Origin: an uncultured Bacteroidales bacterium
GTDB taxonomy: Bacteria; Bacteroidota; Bacteroidia; Bacteroidales; UBA932
Assembly (NCBI GenBank): GCA_944326365.1
Contig: CALVDR010000001.1
Coordinates: 186,001 to 250,000 of the forward strand
Length of the DNA stretch: 64,000 nucleotides
Direction of reading: 5' to 3'
Shown here in pieces: positions 20,656-29,965 of the stretch (the first letter of the stretch is position 1; each line of letters opens with the position of its first letter). The notes beneath the pieces were generated by a model that saw only the letters and a list, made by a program, of their open reading frames with translations, was not told the origin of the DNA and ran no database searches. Position numbers and translations under genes: made by a program.

Positions 20656-21729
20656 ATGAAAAAAGTTCACAATTTCTTCGCCGGACCTTGCGTGCTTCCG
20701 CAGCAGGCCGTCGACAAGGCCATCGAGGCATTGAAAGACTTCAAGGGCACCGGAGTGCCTGTCATCAGCATTTCCCACAGATCGAAAGAGTGGGTACAGG
20801 TGATGGATGACTGTCGTGCCCTGTGGAAAGAACTTTTGCACATCCCTGATACCCATGAGGTGCTGTTCATGGGAGGCGGGGCCAGCCTGCAGTTCCTCTG
20901 TGTCGCCATGAATTTCCTGGAGAAGAAGGCCGGATATCTGGAGACGGGAGTATGGGCGAAAAAGGCTCTTAAAGAAGCGAAAGGGATAGGTGAAGCCTAT
21001 GCTGTAGCATCATCTGCAGATACTACATTCAATTATATTCCGAAAGGATACGAAATACCTGCCGACCTGGACTATTTCCATATCACTACGAACAACACCA
21101 TATACGGTACGCAGATCAAGGAAGACATAGACAGCCCGGTACCTCTTATAGCGGACATGTCTTCAGACATCATGAGCCGCCCGCGTGACGTGAGCAAATA
21201 CGCCCTGATATACGGAGGCGCCCAGAAGAACGTCGGTCCTGCAGGAGTGGCTTTCGCCATAGTAAAGAAAGACGCGCTCGGCAAGGTGAGCCGCTACATA
21301 CCTACGATGCTGAACTACCAGACGCATATAGACGGAGGCTCCATGTTCAATACTCCGCCTGTATTCCCTATCTACGTGATGTACGAAACGCTGAAATGGC
21401 TGAAAGAGAACGGAGGTGTGGAGGCTATCTACGAGACCAACAGGAAAAAGGCCGGCATGCTGTATGCCGAGATCGACAGGAATCCTCTGTTCATCGGGAC
21501 TGCGGCCAAGGAAGACCGTTCGGACATGAACGTATGCTTCGTGATGGCTCCAGGCTACGAGAACCTGCAGGACGAGTTCCTCGAGTTCGCGAAAGGCCAG
21601 GGAATGCTGGGTATCAAGGGACACCGGTCAGTCGGCGGCTTCAGGGCTTCCATCTACAATGCCTGCCCTGTGGAGAGCGTGGAAGCTCTGATCAAGTGCA
21701 TGCAGGAATTCGAATCAATGAAAAAGTAA
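20656..21729 (+). CDS. serC: Phosphoserine aminotransferase
   Basis: SerC converts 3-phosphohydroxypyruvate to phosphoserine with PLP (also used in pyridoxal synthesis). The 357-residue protein begins [14 protein letters not shown], typical of the family. GGGASLQF near residue 73 binds the cofactor phosphate, and the PLP lysine is Lys191 in [12 protein letters not shown]. The C-terminal [15 protein letters not shown] motif is intact. serA follows 6 bases later, so two successive steps of serine synthesis are encoded together. The leader contains GATATT-TT-AATATC (20633-20646), a small inverted repeat that could be a promoter or operator. Confidence 0.97.
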   Translation: MKKVHNFFAGPCVLPQQAVDKAIEALKDFKGTGVPVISISHRSKEWVQVMDDCRALWKELLHIPDTHEVLFMGGGASLQFLCVAMNFLEKKAGYLETGVWAKKALKEAKGIGEAYAVASSADTTFNYIPKGYEIPADLDYFHITTNNTIYGTQIKEDIDSPVPLIADMSSDIMSRPRDVSKYALIYGGAQKNVGPAGVAFAIVKKDALGKVSRYIPTMLNYQTHIDGGSMFNTPPVFPIYVMYETLKWLKENGGVEAIYETNRKKAGMLYAEIDRNPLFIGTAAKEDRSDMNVCFVMAPGYENLQDEFLEFAKGQGMLGIKGHRSVGGFRASIYNACPVESVEALIKCMQEFESMKK

Positions 21730-21735
21730 CCAATC

Positions 21736-22656
21736 ATGAAAATACTTATCGCCACAGAGAAACCGTTCGCGGCAGCTGCAGTGAACGGCATGAAGGAAAT
21801 AGCGCAGAAAGCCGGACATGAGGTCGTGCTTCTGGAGAAATATGATTCACCTGAGAAACTTATCAAGGCAGTGGCCGATGTGGACGCGCTCATCGTCAGA
21901 TCGGACAAGGTCACGGCTGATGTCATCGGGGCCGCGAAGAATCTGAAAATCGTCGTAAGAGCCGGTGCCGGCTACGACAATATCAACCTCGAAGCCTGCA
22001 CGGCAAAGAATATCGTAGCCATGAATACACCTGGACAGAACTCCAATGCTGTCGCCGAGCTGGCTATCTCCATGATGATCTACATGTCCAGGAACCAGTT
22101 CACACCAGGTACCGGCAGCGAGATCAAAGGAAAGAAACTCGGCATCCAGGCGTACGGGAACGTCGGAAGGCTTGTCGCACAGAAAGCGAAATGTCTCGGC
22201 ATGGAGGTGATGGCCTTCGATCCGTACGTCCCTGCTGAAAAGATGAAGGAAGAAGGTGTGACACCGGCAGAGTCTGTAGAGCAGATGTACAGCGAATGCA
22301 ATTTCATTTCTCTGCACATTCCGGCTACCGCAGAGACCAAAAGGTCCATCGGCTACGGGCTTATCACACTGATGCCGTCAGGCGGCTGCCTGCTGAATAC
22401 TGCCCGCAAGGAAATCATAAACGAGGCCGAGCTTGAAAAAGCGCTTACGGACAGACCGGACCTGAAATATGTCACCGACATAGCTGCCGACTGCCAGACC
22501 GAACTGAACGAGAAATTCGGCAAGAGGGTCTTCGCCACACCTAAGAAAATGGGAGCGGAGACGGCTGAAGCCAATGTGAACGCAGGCCTCGCGGCCGCAT
22601 CCCAGATCGTGGATTTCTTCGCCACCGGGAACACAAGATTCCAGGTCAACAAATAG
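21736..22656 (+). CDS. serA: D-3-phosphoglycerate dehydrogenase, short form without ACT domain
   Basis: SerA oxidises 3-phosphoglycerate with NAD. The 306-residue protein has the Rossmann motif GIQAYGNVG (136-144), catalytic Arg224 in NTARKE, and no C-terminal serine-binding ACT domain, so feedback by serine in the E. coli manner is not expected. Where most 2-hydroxyacid dehydrogenases have the catalytic His in TPHxG, this enzyme has Lys270 in ATPKKMGAETAEAN. The same substitution is known in Bacteroides-type and Entamoeba enzymes, where Lys is thought to act as the base. It is coupled to serC. An intrinsic terminator follows. Confidence 0.95.
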   Translation: MKILIATEKPFAAAAVNGMKEIAQKAGHEVVLLEKYDSPEKLIKAVADVDALIVRSDKVTADVIGAAKNLKIVVRAGAGYDNINLEACTAKNIVAMNTPGQNSNAVAELAISMMIYMSRNQFTPGTGSEIKGKKLGIQAYGNVGRLVAQKAKCLGMEVMAFDPYVPAEKMKEEGVTPAESVEQMYSECNFISLHIPATAETKRSIGYGLITLMPSGGCLLNTARKEIINEAELEKALTDRPDLKYVTDIAADCQTELNEKFGKRVFATPKKMGAETAEANVNAGLAAASQIVDFFATGNTRFQVNK

Positions 22657-22666
22657 GATAAGAAAT

Positions 22667-22701
22667 AAAAAGTGTGTCCGGAATCCGGGCGCACTTTTTT
22701 T
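22667..22701 (+). terminator. Intrinsic terminator after serA
   Basis: AAAAAGTGTGTCCGG, loop AAT, then the complementary arm with two wobble pairs, ending in seven T. It ends the serC-serA transcript 10 bases after the stop. Confidence 0.8.
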
Positions 22702-22789
22702 GATCTGCCGGATAAAAGAATCATTTCAGGCGAATTATCTGCCTGAACGTTGAAAACCGGCAATAAACACTAAACTTATAATCAATTTT

Positions 22790-24028
22790 ATGGTAAGAAT
22801 CAAACCGTTTGCGGCCGTAAGACCGCCCAAGGAACTCGTGGAGGAAGTGGCGGCACGTCCGTACGATGTTCTGAATTCAGCCGAAGCCAAGGCAGAAGCT
22901 TCGGAAAAGTCCCTTTTGCACATCACCAAGCCGGAAATAGACTTCGAGCCGATGCCGGACGAGCACAGCCAGGAGGTCTACGACCAGGCTGTGAAGAACT
23001 TCAAGTCGTGGCAGGAAAAAGGATGGCTTGTACAGGACAGCAAGCCATGTTACTACATTTATGCGCAGACAATGAACGGCAAGACCCAGTACGGACTCGT
23101 GCTCTGCGCCCACACGGATGACTATTCGGAAGGTAAGATAAAAAAACACGAACTGACACGGAAGGACAAGGAAGATGACAGGATGGTACATGTCAGAATC
23201 CAGAATGCCAATATCGAACCTGTGTTCTTCTCCTATCCGGACAATGCCGAAATCGATGCCATAGTACGGAAATACACTGCGGGCAAGCCTGAATATGATT
23301 TCACGGCTGAAGACGGATTCGGGCATCATTTCTGGGTGATAGACGATGACGATACCGTAAGGCGTATCACAGAGATATTCAAGGACATACCTGCATTCTA
23401 CGTAGCCGACGGCCATCACAGGACAGCAGCGGCAGCCAGGGTCGGAGCAGAGAAACGCACCGGGAATCCGGCTCACACCGGAGATGAAGAGTACAATTTC
23501 TTCATGGCGGTAGCTTTCCCTGAAAGCCAGCTGACCATCATAGACTACAACCGCGTGGTCAAGGACCTCAACGGGCTTACTGCGGAAGAATTCATGAAAG
23601 CTCTCGAAGAAGACTTCATCGTAGAGAAAAAGGGCAAGGAAATCTGCAAGCCGGACCATCTGCACAATTTCTCCATGTACCTCGGAGGCGAATGGTACTC
23701 TCTGGAGGCCAGGGAAGGCCGGTATGATGATTCCGATCCTATCGGAGTGCTGGACGTAACCATATTGTCAGATCTGGTTCTGGACAAGATTCTCGGGATA
23801 AAGGATCTGAGGACTGACAAGAGGATAGACTTCGTCGGCGGCATCCGCGGTCTGGGAGAACTGTCGAAAAGAGTGGACAGCGGCGAGATGGCCGTGGCCT
23901 TCGCCCTCTATCCAGTCTCGATGAAACAGATAGTGGATATAGCCGATTCCGGCAATATCATGCCGCCTAAGACTACATGGTTCGAACCGAAACTCAGGAG
24001 TGGTCTGGCCATTCACAAACTCGACTGA
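22790..24028 (+). CDS. DUF1015 family protein
   Basis: A 412-residue cytoplasmic protein of the DUF1015 family (MVRIKPFAAVRPP start, RPYDVLNSAEAKAEA, ADGHHRTAAAARV near residue 205, and FVGGIRGLGEL near 345). These signatures are strong, but the biochemical role is not established; the GHHR-containing motif suggests a hydrolase or kinase-like active site. In Bacteroidota the gene commonly neighbours serC and serA, as here, so a link to serine metabolism is possible. A terminator separates it from serA, so it has its own promoter. It converges on the MFS operon. Confidence 0.85.
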   Translation: MVRIKPFAAVRPPKELVEEVAARPYDVLNSAEAKAEASEKSLLHITKPEIDFEPMPDEHSQEVYDQAVKNFKSWQEKGWLVQDSKPCYYIYAQTMNGKTQYGLVLCAHTDDYSEGKIKKHELTRKDKEDDRMVHVRIQNANIEPVFFSYPDNAEIDAIVRKYTAGKPEYDFTAEDGFGHHFWVIDDDDTVRRITEIFKDIPAFYVADGHHRTAAAARVGAEKRTGNPAHTGDEEYNFFMAVAFPESQLTIIDYNRVVKDLNGLTAEEFMKALEEDFIVEKKGKEICKPDHLHNFSMYLGGEWYSLEAREGRYDDSDPIGVLDVTILSDLVLDKILGIKDLRTDKRIDFVGGIRGLGELSKRVDSGEMAVAFALYPVSMKQIVDIADSGNIMPPKTTWFEPKLRSGLAIHKLD

Positions 24029-24070
24029 TGGGGCGGCAGACTGATATCCGCAAAACTCCCCCCCCTTTCA

Positions 24071-24114
24071 TGTCATTTCGAGCGGAGGACGTCCGAAGTC
24101 GGGAAATCTGTTTT
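24071..24114 (+). repeat. Half copy of a dispersed REP-like repeat
   Basis: The stretch TGTCATTTCGAGCGGAGGAC...GTCCGAAGTCGGGAAATCTG is almost the same as the left half of the longer element at 50433-50534. An 8-C run lies just upstream (24058-24065). Confidence 0.7.
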
Positions 24115-24131
24115 GTGGGTGAACCTTTAAA

Positions 24132-24171
24132 AATAAAGCGTCCGGCCGAAGAAACGACCGGACGCTTTATT
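24132..24171. terminator. Bidirectional terminator between the DUF1015 gene and the MFS operon
   Basis: A perfect 14-base inverted repeat (24132-24145 with 24158-24171, AATAAAGCGTCCGG) with A/T-rich ends on both sides, between two convergent genes. Confidence 0.85.
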
Positions 24172-24186
24172 CAATCTCAAATCTTA

Positions 24187-25482
24187 TCAGTCGACAGGAA
24201 TTTTCCTGTTCACATTCTTGTAGCCTGTAGAACCGTAGTAAAGGAGATAGCAGAGACAGGCGATGACGATCCAGAATGAGGCACGGCAGCCGACCAAATC
24301 AGCCAGCAGGCCCTGAATGATAGGAACTATACCGCCGCCGCAGACCATCATCATGAAAAATCCGGTAGCAGTAGAAGTATATTTGCCCAGACCTTCCACT
24401 GAAAGATTGTAGATATTTCCCCACATCACGGAAGTGAACAGACCTGTCATCACGAGGAATACGACATTCACAGGAATATTCCCCAGACTGTAACGGCCTA
24501 TCTCGATCGTTATCTTCTCAGGTGTGAAGATCGTGATGAGAATAAAGATCATCGCCATCACAGATGCGAACTGGAGCATGTCGCGGCTGGAGAATTTCGA
24601 ACCCAGGGAACCTCCCACCAAGCGGCCAAGAAACATGCAGAACCAGTATATGGCGACGATTGCCCCTGCCGCTCCAGGCCTTACTCCCACTTCATGAATC
24701 AGATAGATGTTCGTCATGTTCGCGATACTGACCTCAACACCGGTATACAGGAAGACTGCCACGGCACCGAGGACAAAATGACGGAAAGAGAAGCAGCTGT
24801 ATTGCCCGTCACGGGCTATCAGCTGGTCCATCGCGGCCTTTGTATCGGATATCTTTTCTGTTTCAGGGATATCGATGAAAAGAATGGCCAGCATTGCGAG
24901 AGCGAAAATCGAAATCATGATGATGAACATCGGATTCACATCGGCTATCTCGAAATGCGGAATACCGTCAATCAGACCTCTGACCTTTATTGAATGTCCC
25001 ATCATAAGCCCTACCACGAAAGGCACGATGGTGGCTGCTATGGAATTCATGGCGCCGCCCCACTGGATCAGCTGGTTACCCTTGTTTCCGCCGCCTCCGA
25101 GCGAGTTCAGCAGTGGGTTCACTACAGCATTCAGCAGACACATCGAGAAACCTGCCACAAAAGCGCCGCAGAAATACATGAGAAGCCCCCTGGAAATCTG
25201 TCCTGAAAAGAACATGAGCCCCAAGCCTATGATACCGACAGCTACAGCTACCATAAGGGAAAACTTGTAGCCGTACTTCTTCAGCATCAACCCGGCCGGT
25301 ATACCCATACAGGCATAGGCGATGAAATTGGCGAAGTTTCCTAACTGCGCCACACCCATGGACACCCCGTACTGGGACTTCACGATGACGCCCAGAGGAT
25401 TCTGAAGGCCTGTCACGAATGCTATCATGAAGAAAAGGATATACGACAGAATAATGACAGGCAGATATTTCCGTATTTTCAT
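24187..25482 (-). CDS. MFS sugar:H+ symporter (FucP/GlcP-like), second copy
   Basis: A 431-residue, 12-segment transporter of the fucose-galactose-glucose:H+ symporter group. Motifs include NFIAYACMGIPAGLMLKKYGYK (between helices 2 and 3) and CGAFVAGFSMCLLNAVVNPLLN. It is a paralogue of the protein at 26557-27849, sharing blocks such as GAFVAGFS, VNP-LN-LG-GG-KGNQL-Q and a matching C-terminus. It is the third gene of an operon (transporter, ROK kinase, transporter) and probably imports a hexose or amino-sugar for the kinase. The exact sugar is not readable. Confidence 0.88.
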   Translation of the reverse strand: MKIRKYLPVIILSYILFFMIAFVTGLQNPLGVIVKSQYGVSMGVAQLGNFANFIAYACMGIPAGLMLKKYGYKFSLMVAVAVGIIGLGLMFFSGQISRGLLMYFCGAFVAGFSMCLLNAVVNPLLNSLGGGGNKGNQLIQWGGAMNSIAATIVPFVVGLMMGHSIKVRGLIDGIPHFEIADVNPMFIIMISIFALAMLAILFIDIPETEKISDTKAAMDQLIARDGQYSCFSFRHFVLGAVAVFLYTGVEVSIANMTNIYLIHEVGVRPGAAGAIVAIYWFCMFLGRLVGGSLGSKFSSRDMLQFASVMAMIFILITIFTPEKITIEIGRYSLGNIPVNVVFLVMTGLFTSVMWGNIYNLSVEGLGKYTSTATGFFMMMVCGGGIVPIIQGLLADLVGCRASFWIVIACLCYLLYYGSTGYKNVNRKIPVD

Positions 25483-25559
25483 AAGAGTCAGATTTTAAAG
25501 TATCACAAACGACGGGGAGGGCAAGCAGAAAGCGACCTTTTGCCCCATCCCCATCATCG

Positions 25560-26540
25560 CTACAGTTCCCAGGCCAGAGCTGAAGCCCCGAGTATGGCGG
25601 CATCGGACTCTTTCAGCTGGGAGAAGACTATCTTTATCTTTCCGCGCCACAAAGGAAGCATGTTCGCATTCATGGCATCCATGATCGGCTGGTAAAGATA
25701 CTCCTTGGCACGGGCAAGACCGCCGAAGAGGACGATAGCTTCAGGTGCGCTGAAAGCCACGAAATCGGCAAAGGCCTGACCCAGGATCTTGCCGGTAAAC
25801 TCGAATATCTTCAGAGCGAGTTTGTCACCTTCCTTGGCAGCCTCATACACATCCTTGGACGAAATGCTGTCCAGACTTCTGAGTACGGAAGGCTCGTCGC
25901 TGAGAGTCAGCCATTCGCGGGCGGTTCTTGCCACTCCGGTAGCAGAGCAATAGGTCTCCAGACAGCCTGTCTTGCCGCAATTGCACAGACGGCCGTTGTT
26001 CCTGACAGCGCATGTGTGTCCCAGCTCGCCGGCAAATCCGTCATGTCCGTAGACCACTTCCCCGTTTATGACGATACCGCTGCCGACACCTGTACCGAGG
26101 GTGATCATGATGAAGTTCTTCATACCCCTGGCGGCCCCGTAAGTCATTTCGCCTACCGCAGCGGCGTTTGCGTCATTTGTAAGAGCCACCTTGAGTCCGT
26201 TCATCCTCGATGAAAGCAGTTCGGCAAAAGGAATGGACTTGCTGCCGCCCCATGTCAGGTTCACGGCATTCTCGATGGTTCCCGTATAATAGTTCGCATT
26301 CGGTGCTCCTATGCCTATGCCGCGGATCTTTCCTTCCGAACCGGACTCCGCGATGATCTTTGTCAGGGCATCAGCCACATCTTCGACATAGTCCTGGACA
26401 TCGGTATGCGTATCCGTACGGATCACCGTCTGCGAGAGTACCTGGCCTCTCATGTCCACAATACCCATCTTGGTAGTCTGACCGCCTATGTCGATACCGA
26501 CTACATAAGGTTTCTCTATAATATCAGTATTCATGATCAT
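25560..26540 (-). CDS. ROK family sugar kinase (glucokinase-like)
   Basis: A 326-residue ROK kinase that would phosphorylate an imported hexose or N-acetylhexosamine. The ATP motif GIDIGGQTTKMGIVD is at residues 15-29. The catalytic Asp is in LTNDANAAAVGE near residue 125. The ROK zinc site is in the CNCGKTGCLETYCSATG region near residue 185. It is placed between two paralogous MFS transporters (17 bases after the first, 77 before the second), so transport and phosphorylation are coupled. It may use glucose released by the PUL enzymes; that is an inference. Confidence 0.92.
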   Translation of the reverse strand: MIMNTDIIEKPYVVGIDIGGQTTKMGIVDMRGQVLSQTVIRTDTHTDVQDYVEDVADALTKIIAESGSEGKIRGIGIGAPNANYYTGTIENAVNLTWGGSKSIPFAELLSSRMNGLKVALTNDANAAAVGEMTYGAARGMKNFIMITLGTGVGSGIVINGEVVYGHDGFAGELGHTCAVRNNGRLCNCGKTGCLETYCSATGVARTAREWLTLSDEPSVLRSLDSISSKDVYEAAKEGDKLALKIFEFTGKILGQAFADFVAFSAPEAIVLFGGLARAKEYLYQPIMDAMNANMLPLWRGKIKIVFSQLKESDAAILGASALAWEL

Positions 26541-26556
26541 GATATTTCATTTAAAT

Positions 26557-27849
26557 CTACGCTTTCTTCACTCTCGAACCGAGCACCGCATACCAGAGGA
26601 TATACAGGATGGCGATGACCACTACCCAATAGCTGACCATATAACCGGCAGCATCAGCGATGGCATTCTGAAGGAGAGGAAGGATACCTCCGCCGACCAC
26701 CATCATCATGAATGCGCCGGAAGCAAGAGCCGTAGCAGAACCGAGGCCCTCGACAGCAAGGTTGAAAATCGTTCCCCACATGACAGAAGTGCAGAGACCG
26801 CAAAGCACGAGAAGAAGTGCGGAGAGAGGTACCTGTACCATTCCGAAACCGGAACCGGTGAATACCGGCATGGATGTGCTGACTGATGAAGGGATGAACA
26901 TGGCTGCAAGAACAAGTACTGCTGCCACTGCAGATACGCAGCCGAGCTGTGTCCGGCTGGAAACGGCGCCGCTGATGAAGCTTGACACGAAACGTCCTAT
27001 AAGCATCAGGAACCAGTATGTTCCAGCAACGAAACCTGCAATGGTAGCAGCGGTCTTAGGATCGAGTCCTGCACTGCTTTCGGCATCGGAAAGATAGAAA
27101 TTCAGAGTTCCCGGGATACCTACTTCCACACCGACATACAGGAAAATGGCTATCACACCGTATACGAAATGGCGGTATTTCCAAGGACTTTCCACACGGC
27201 CGCCCTGAGATGCCGACTGAGGATTCTCGATAGGGACGAATGCGAGGATGATGAAAGTCAGGAGGAATACGCACATCGCGATGTACATGACAGGGTTCAC
27301 ATCAGTGATGACAGTATCCTTGGTCACGGCACCGATAAGCGCACCCACGAACATAGGGGTGATGGTACCGAGCAGAGAATTGAATGTACCTCCTATCTGG
27401 ACGAGCTGGTTGCCTTTCTTACCGCCGCTTCCGAGAAGGTTCAGCATAGGATTCACTACCGTATTGAGAATACATACCGAGAAACCTGCCACGAATGCGC
27501 CGAGAAGATATATGAACCAGTTGGCCGGAAGACCGGCAATGGCAGAACCGACACCGACGATTCCTGAAAGGAACTGGATAAGCACGCCGAAGAAACCCAA
27601 GGCAATAGCGAGAAGGGCCGTTTTCTTATAGCCGACTTTCATGATAAGCTTTCCTGCAGGGATACCCATGAAAAGATATGCGAGGAAGTTCATCATGTTG
27701 CCCATCATTCCGAGAGCATTCGAACCGTCAATACCGGGCTGCTGTTTCCAGATCACGCCAATAGGAGCCGCAAGATTCGTCACGAATGAAATCATTCCGA
27801 AAAGGAAGATCATGGTGATGATTGCGACAAGATTACCGTTTTTTTTCAT
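26557..27849 (-). CDS. MFS sugar:H+ symporter (FucP/GlcP-like), first copy
   Basis: A 430-residue, 12-segment transporter, the first gene of the operon. It has MGIPAGKLIMKVGYKKTALL after helix 2 and LGAFVAGFSVCILNTVVNPMLN around helices 4-5, the same landmarks as the copy at 24187-25482. The pair arose by duplication and may differ in sugar preference. A near-consensus promoter lies upstream (TAACTTTC at 27935-27942 on the minus strand, with a TTTG -33 element at 27962-27965, 19 bases apart). Confidence 0.88.
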   Translation of the reverse strand: MKKNGNLVAIITMIFLFGMISFVTNLAAPIGVIWKQQPGIDGSNALGMMGNMMNFLAYLFMGIPAGKLIMKVGYKKTALLAIALGFFGVLIQFLSGIVGVGSAIAGLPANWFIYLLGAFVAGFSVCILNTVVNPMLNLLGSGGKKGNQLVQIGGTFNSLLGTITPMFVGALIGAVTKDTVITDVNPVMYIAMCVFLLTFIILAFVPIENPQSASQGGRVESPWKYRHFVYGVIAIFLYVGVEVGIPGTLNFYLSDAESSAGLDPKTAATIAGFVAGTYWFLMLIGRFVSSFISGAVSSRTQLGCVSAVAAVLVLAAMFIPSSVSTSMPVFTGSGFGMVQVPLSALLLVLCGLCTSVMWGTIFNLAVEGLGSATALASGAFMMMVVGGGILPLLQNAIADAAGYMVSYWVVVIAILYILWYAVLGSRVKKA

Positions 27850-27934
27850 TGTTGATTAGTTTTTTATTTAATTATTAATTATTTGCGGTAAAATTCGAGG
27901 TACAGCCATGATTCCGGCTCCCTCAAAAATTGTC

Positions 27935-27965
27935 GAAAGTTACAAAATTTTCAACATTGAACAAA
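27935..27965 (-). promoter_or_regulatory. Predicted promoter of the MFS-ROK-MFS operon
   Basis: TTTG (-33) and TAACTTTC (-7, one mismatch to TAnnTTTG), 19 bases apart, 86 bases upstream of the first start codon. Confidence 0.45.
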
Positions 27966-28058
27966 AGTATTTGCCGGCAACTTGTCCAAAAGGCACAAAT
28001 CGGCATGGCATGAATCCAAGACTCCTGCCATACCAATTTATATAAGGCCGATATAACC

Positions 28059-28877
28059 CTATTTCGGAAGATTGAAGGCGACGGACATTTCCTGCATCTG
28101 TTCCAGCGTCATGCCGTCAGGTTCATAACCCATGCATCTGGCCGCGATGTAAATCTGCGCGGACTTGTTCAGCACATCCACCTGGTCGAAGGCCTCCATG
28201 ATATCGCAGCCCACGGCGAAGACGCCATGTTTCTCCCACATGACCACGTCATAGTCCTCCAGCTCCCTGATGGTCGACGCCGCCAGATCAAGAGACCCCG
28301 GCAGCTTGTAGTCCACGATCCCCAATCCTCTCGGGCAGAAAGCCTTGGTCTCGGGAATCATGCTCCACAGCAGATTCGAAAGGACATCCTTTTTCAGGAA
28401 CTTGTCCGTGTGCGACATGGCTACAAGCTCGATAGGATGTGTATGGAGCGAAGCCCTGTAGTCCAGCCCCCTCTCCACGAAATCATTGTGCACAGCCAGA
28501 TGCGAAGGAAGTTCCGATGTAGGCTTCACCGGGAGATCCGCCACGATCTCGTAGCTGGAACAGTCGTCCAGTATCCTGATGACAGACCCGTTCTCCATCG
28601 GTCTCCTGGCAAGATCACGCATCCTTTTGTTCGTTCCCTTGCAGAAAAACCAGCAGCCTTTCAGGTGGGGCAGAGTGAGACCTATCTGTACCGGAGCCCC
28701 TATGGCAGGGAGAGCCCGCATGGAATCATCCACATATTCAGTGATGTTCACGGTGATGTTTCCGCCGTTTCTTTCCGCCCAGCCTTTCTGCCAGAGATAG
28801 CCGGCCACCTCGGCCACGTCTTCTATCTGCCTGGCCAGGGCAGGACGTCCTTCAAGTATTGATTTGTCCATATCCAT
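28059..28877 (-). CDS. rhaD: L-rhamnulose-1-phosphate aldolase
   Basis: RhaD splits L-rhamnulose-1-phosphate into DHAP and L-lactaldehyde. The 272-residue protein is a class II aldolase of the AraD/RhaD fold. Zinc ligands lie in LHTHPIELVAMSH (near residue 140) and in a late histidine of VMWEKHGVFAVG (near 215); the substrate segment is KGCWFFCKGTNKRMRDLA. It is the last gene of the rhaB-rhaA-rhaT-rhaD operon. No lactaldehyde reductase or dehydrogenase gene lies in the window. Confidence 0.95.
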   Translation of the reverse strand: MDMDKSILEGRPALARQIEDVAEVAGYLWQKGWAERNGGNITVNITEYVDDSMRALPAIGAPVQIGLTLPHLKGCWFFCKGTNKRMRDLARRPMENGSVIRILDDCSSYEIVADLPVKPTSELPSHLAVHNDFVERGLDYRASLHTHPIELVAMSHTDKFLKKDVLSNLLWSMIPETKAFCPRGLGIVDYKLPGSLDLAASTIRELEDYDVVMWEKHGVFAVGCDIMEAFDQVDVLNKSAQIYIAARCMGYEPDGMTLEQMQEMSVAFNLPK

Positions 28878-28922
28878 AAGACTTTGTTTTCATTTATTTA
28901 TCCGACCCAAAACGGCCAGGAC

Positions 28923-29930
28923 TCAGAAGATATTCGGGAAAACCAGAGAAAATATCAGTATCGCCAGACCGCATACCAGCACGGCTGATGTCTTCGGAGC
29001 CACGCCTTTCCATTCTTTCAGGATGATACCCCAGACATTGCTGAACACCACGTTCAACGACATCAGGATGCACCATGCAAAAGCGAAAAGCACCGAATCC
29101 TCATCGAAAAAGCCTTTTCCTATCCCAAGGCCGAAAAACTGCGTATACCAGAGGAGACCGGCCAGAGCACAGAAAAAGATATTGCCCGGAAGGGCATCCT
29201 TCTTCCCGTAATCGGCGAATGAACGGTTTCTGAAATTCTGGAAGAGACAGTATGCGGCGTTCGTGAAGAAGCCTCCGAAAGTCACGAGGAAAGTGGCAGG
29301 CAGCGTCTTGAAGAGTGCCGGGGAATCTTCCACCACCGGCCCTGCATCCAGTCCAAGGGCAAAGCACGCGCTCATCACTCCGGAAAGCACTGCCACGGAG
29401 AGGCCTTTTGTAAGAGCGAATTCCTTGACGGCCTGGCTTTTCTCTCGGGAAGTCATGTCTTTCGAACGCAGGCTACCGGCATATCCGATGACTGCTATTC
29501 CCGCCAGTGTGACACATACGCCCAGCAAAAGGATGAGTCCGGCACCGTGAAAGAGATCCGTGCCTGCGGCAATGGCAGGGAAAAGCGTCCCGAAAGCCGC
29601 GCATGTGCCCAGAGAGACGGACTGGCCCATCGCTACTCCCAAATACCTCATGGAAAGACCGAATGTCAGGCCTCCCACACCCCAGAGGACGCCATAGCCG
29701 ACTGCCTTCAAGGCCGATGCCGGATCGGAAGACAGTATCTGCCACAAGGTCTGCCCCTCGGGGACAGCCAGGAGTGCTCCGATGAGCGGGAATACCAGCC
29801 ATGCAAAGACGCCCTGTACAAGCCAGAAGCTTTCCCAGCTCCAGTCCCGGACCTTGTTTATAGGCACATAAGAACTGCTCTGTCCGAAGCTTCCGGCTGC
29901 GATGATCAATAATCCTAAAAGGCTGTTCAT
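28923..29930 (-). CDS. rhaT: L-rhamnose:H+ symporter
   Basis: A 335-residue protein with about ten hydrophobic segments, matching RhaT (EMP/DMT-like). Recognisable regions are QSSSYVPINKVRDWSWESFWLVQG near residue 17, the GVLWGVGGLTFGLSMRYLGVAMGQS segment near 95, and GIILKEWKGV near the end. It imports rhamnose across the inner membrane. It sits between rhaA (35 bases upstream) and rhaD, so transport is co-expressed with catabolism. Confidence 0.94.
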   Translation of the reverse strand: MNSLLGLLIIAAGSFGQSSSYVPINKVRDWSWESFWLVQGVFAWLVFPLIGALLAVPEGQTLWQILSSDPASALKAVGYGVLWGVGGLTFGLSMRYLGVAMGQSVSLGTCAAFGTLFPAIAAGTDLFHGAGLILLLGVCVTLAGIAVIGYAGSLRSKDMTSREKSQAVKEFALTKGLSVAVLSGVMSACFALGLDAGPVVEDSPALFKTLPATFLVTFGGFFTNAAYCLFQNFRNRSFADYGKKDALPGNIFFCALAGLLWYTQFFGLGIGKGFFDEDSVLFAFAWCILMSLNVVFSNVWGIILKEWKGVAPKTSAVLVCGLAILIFSLVFPNIF

Positions 29931-29965
29931 CTCAAAACTGTTTTTACCGTGTACACTCGAGGTCC

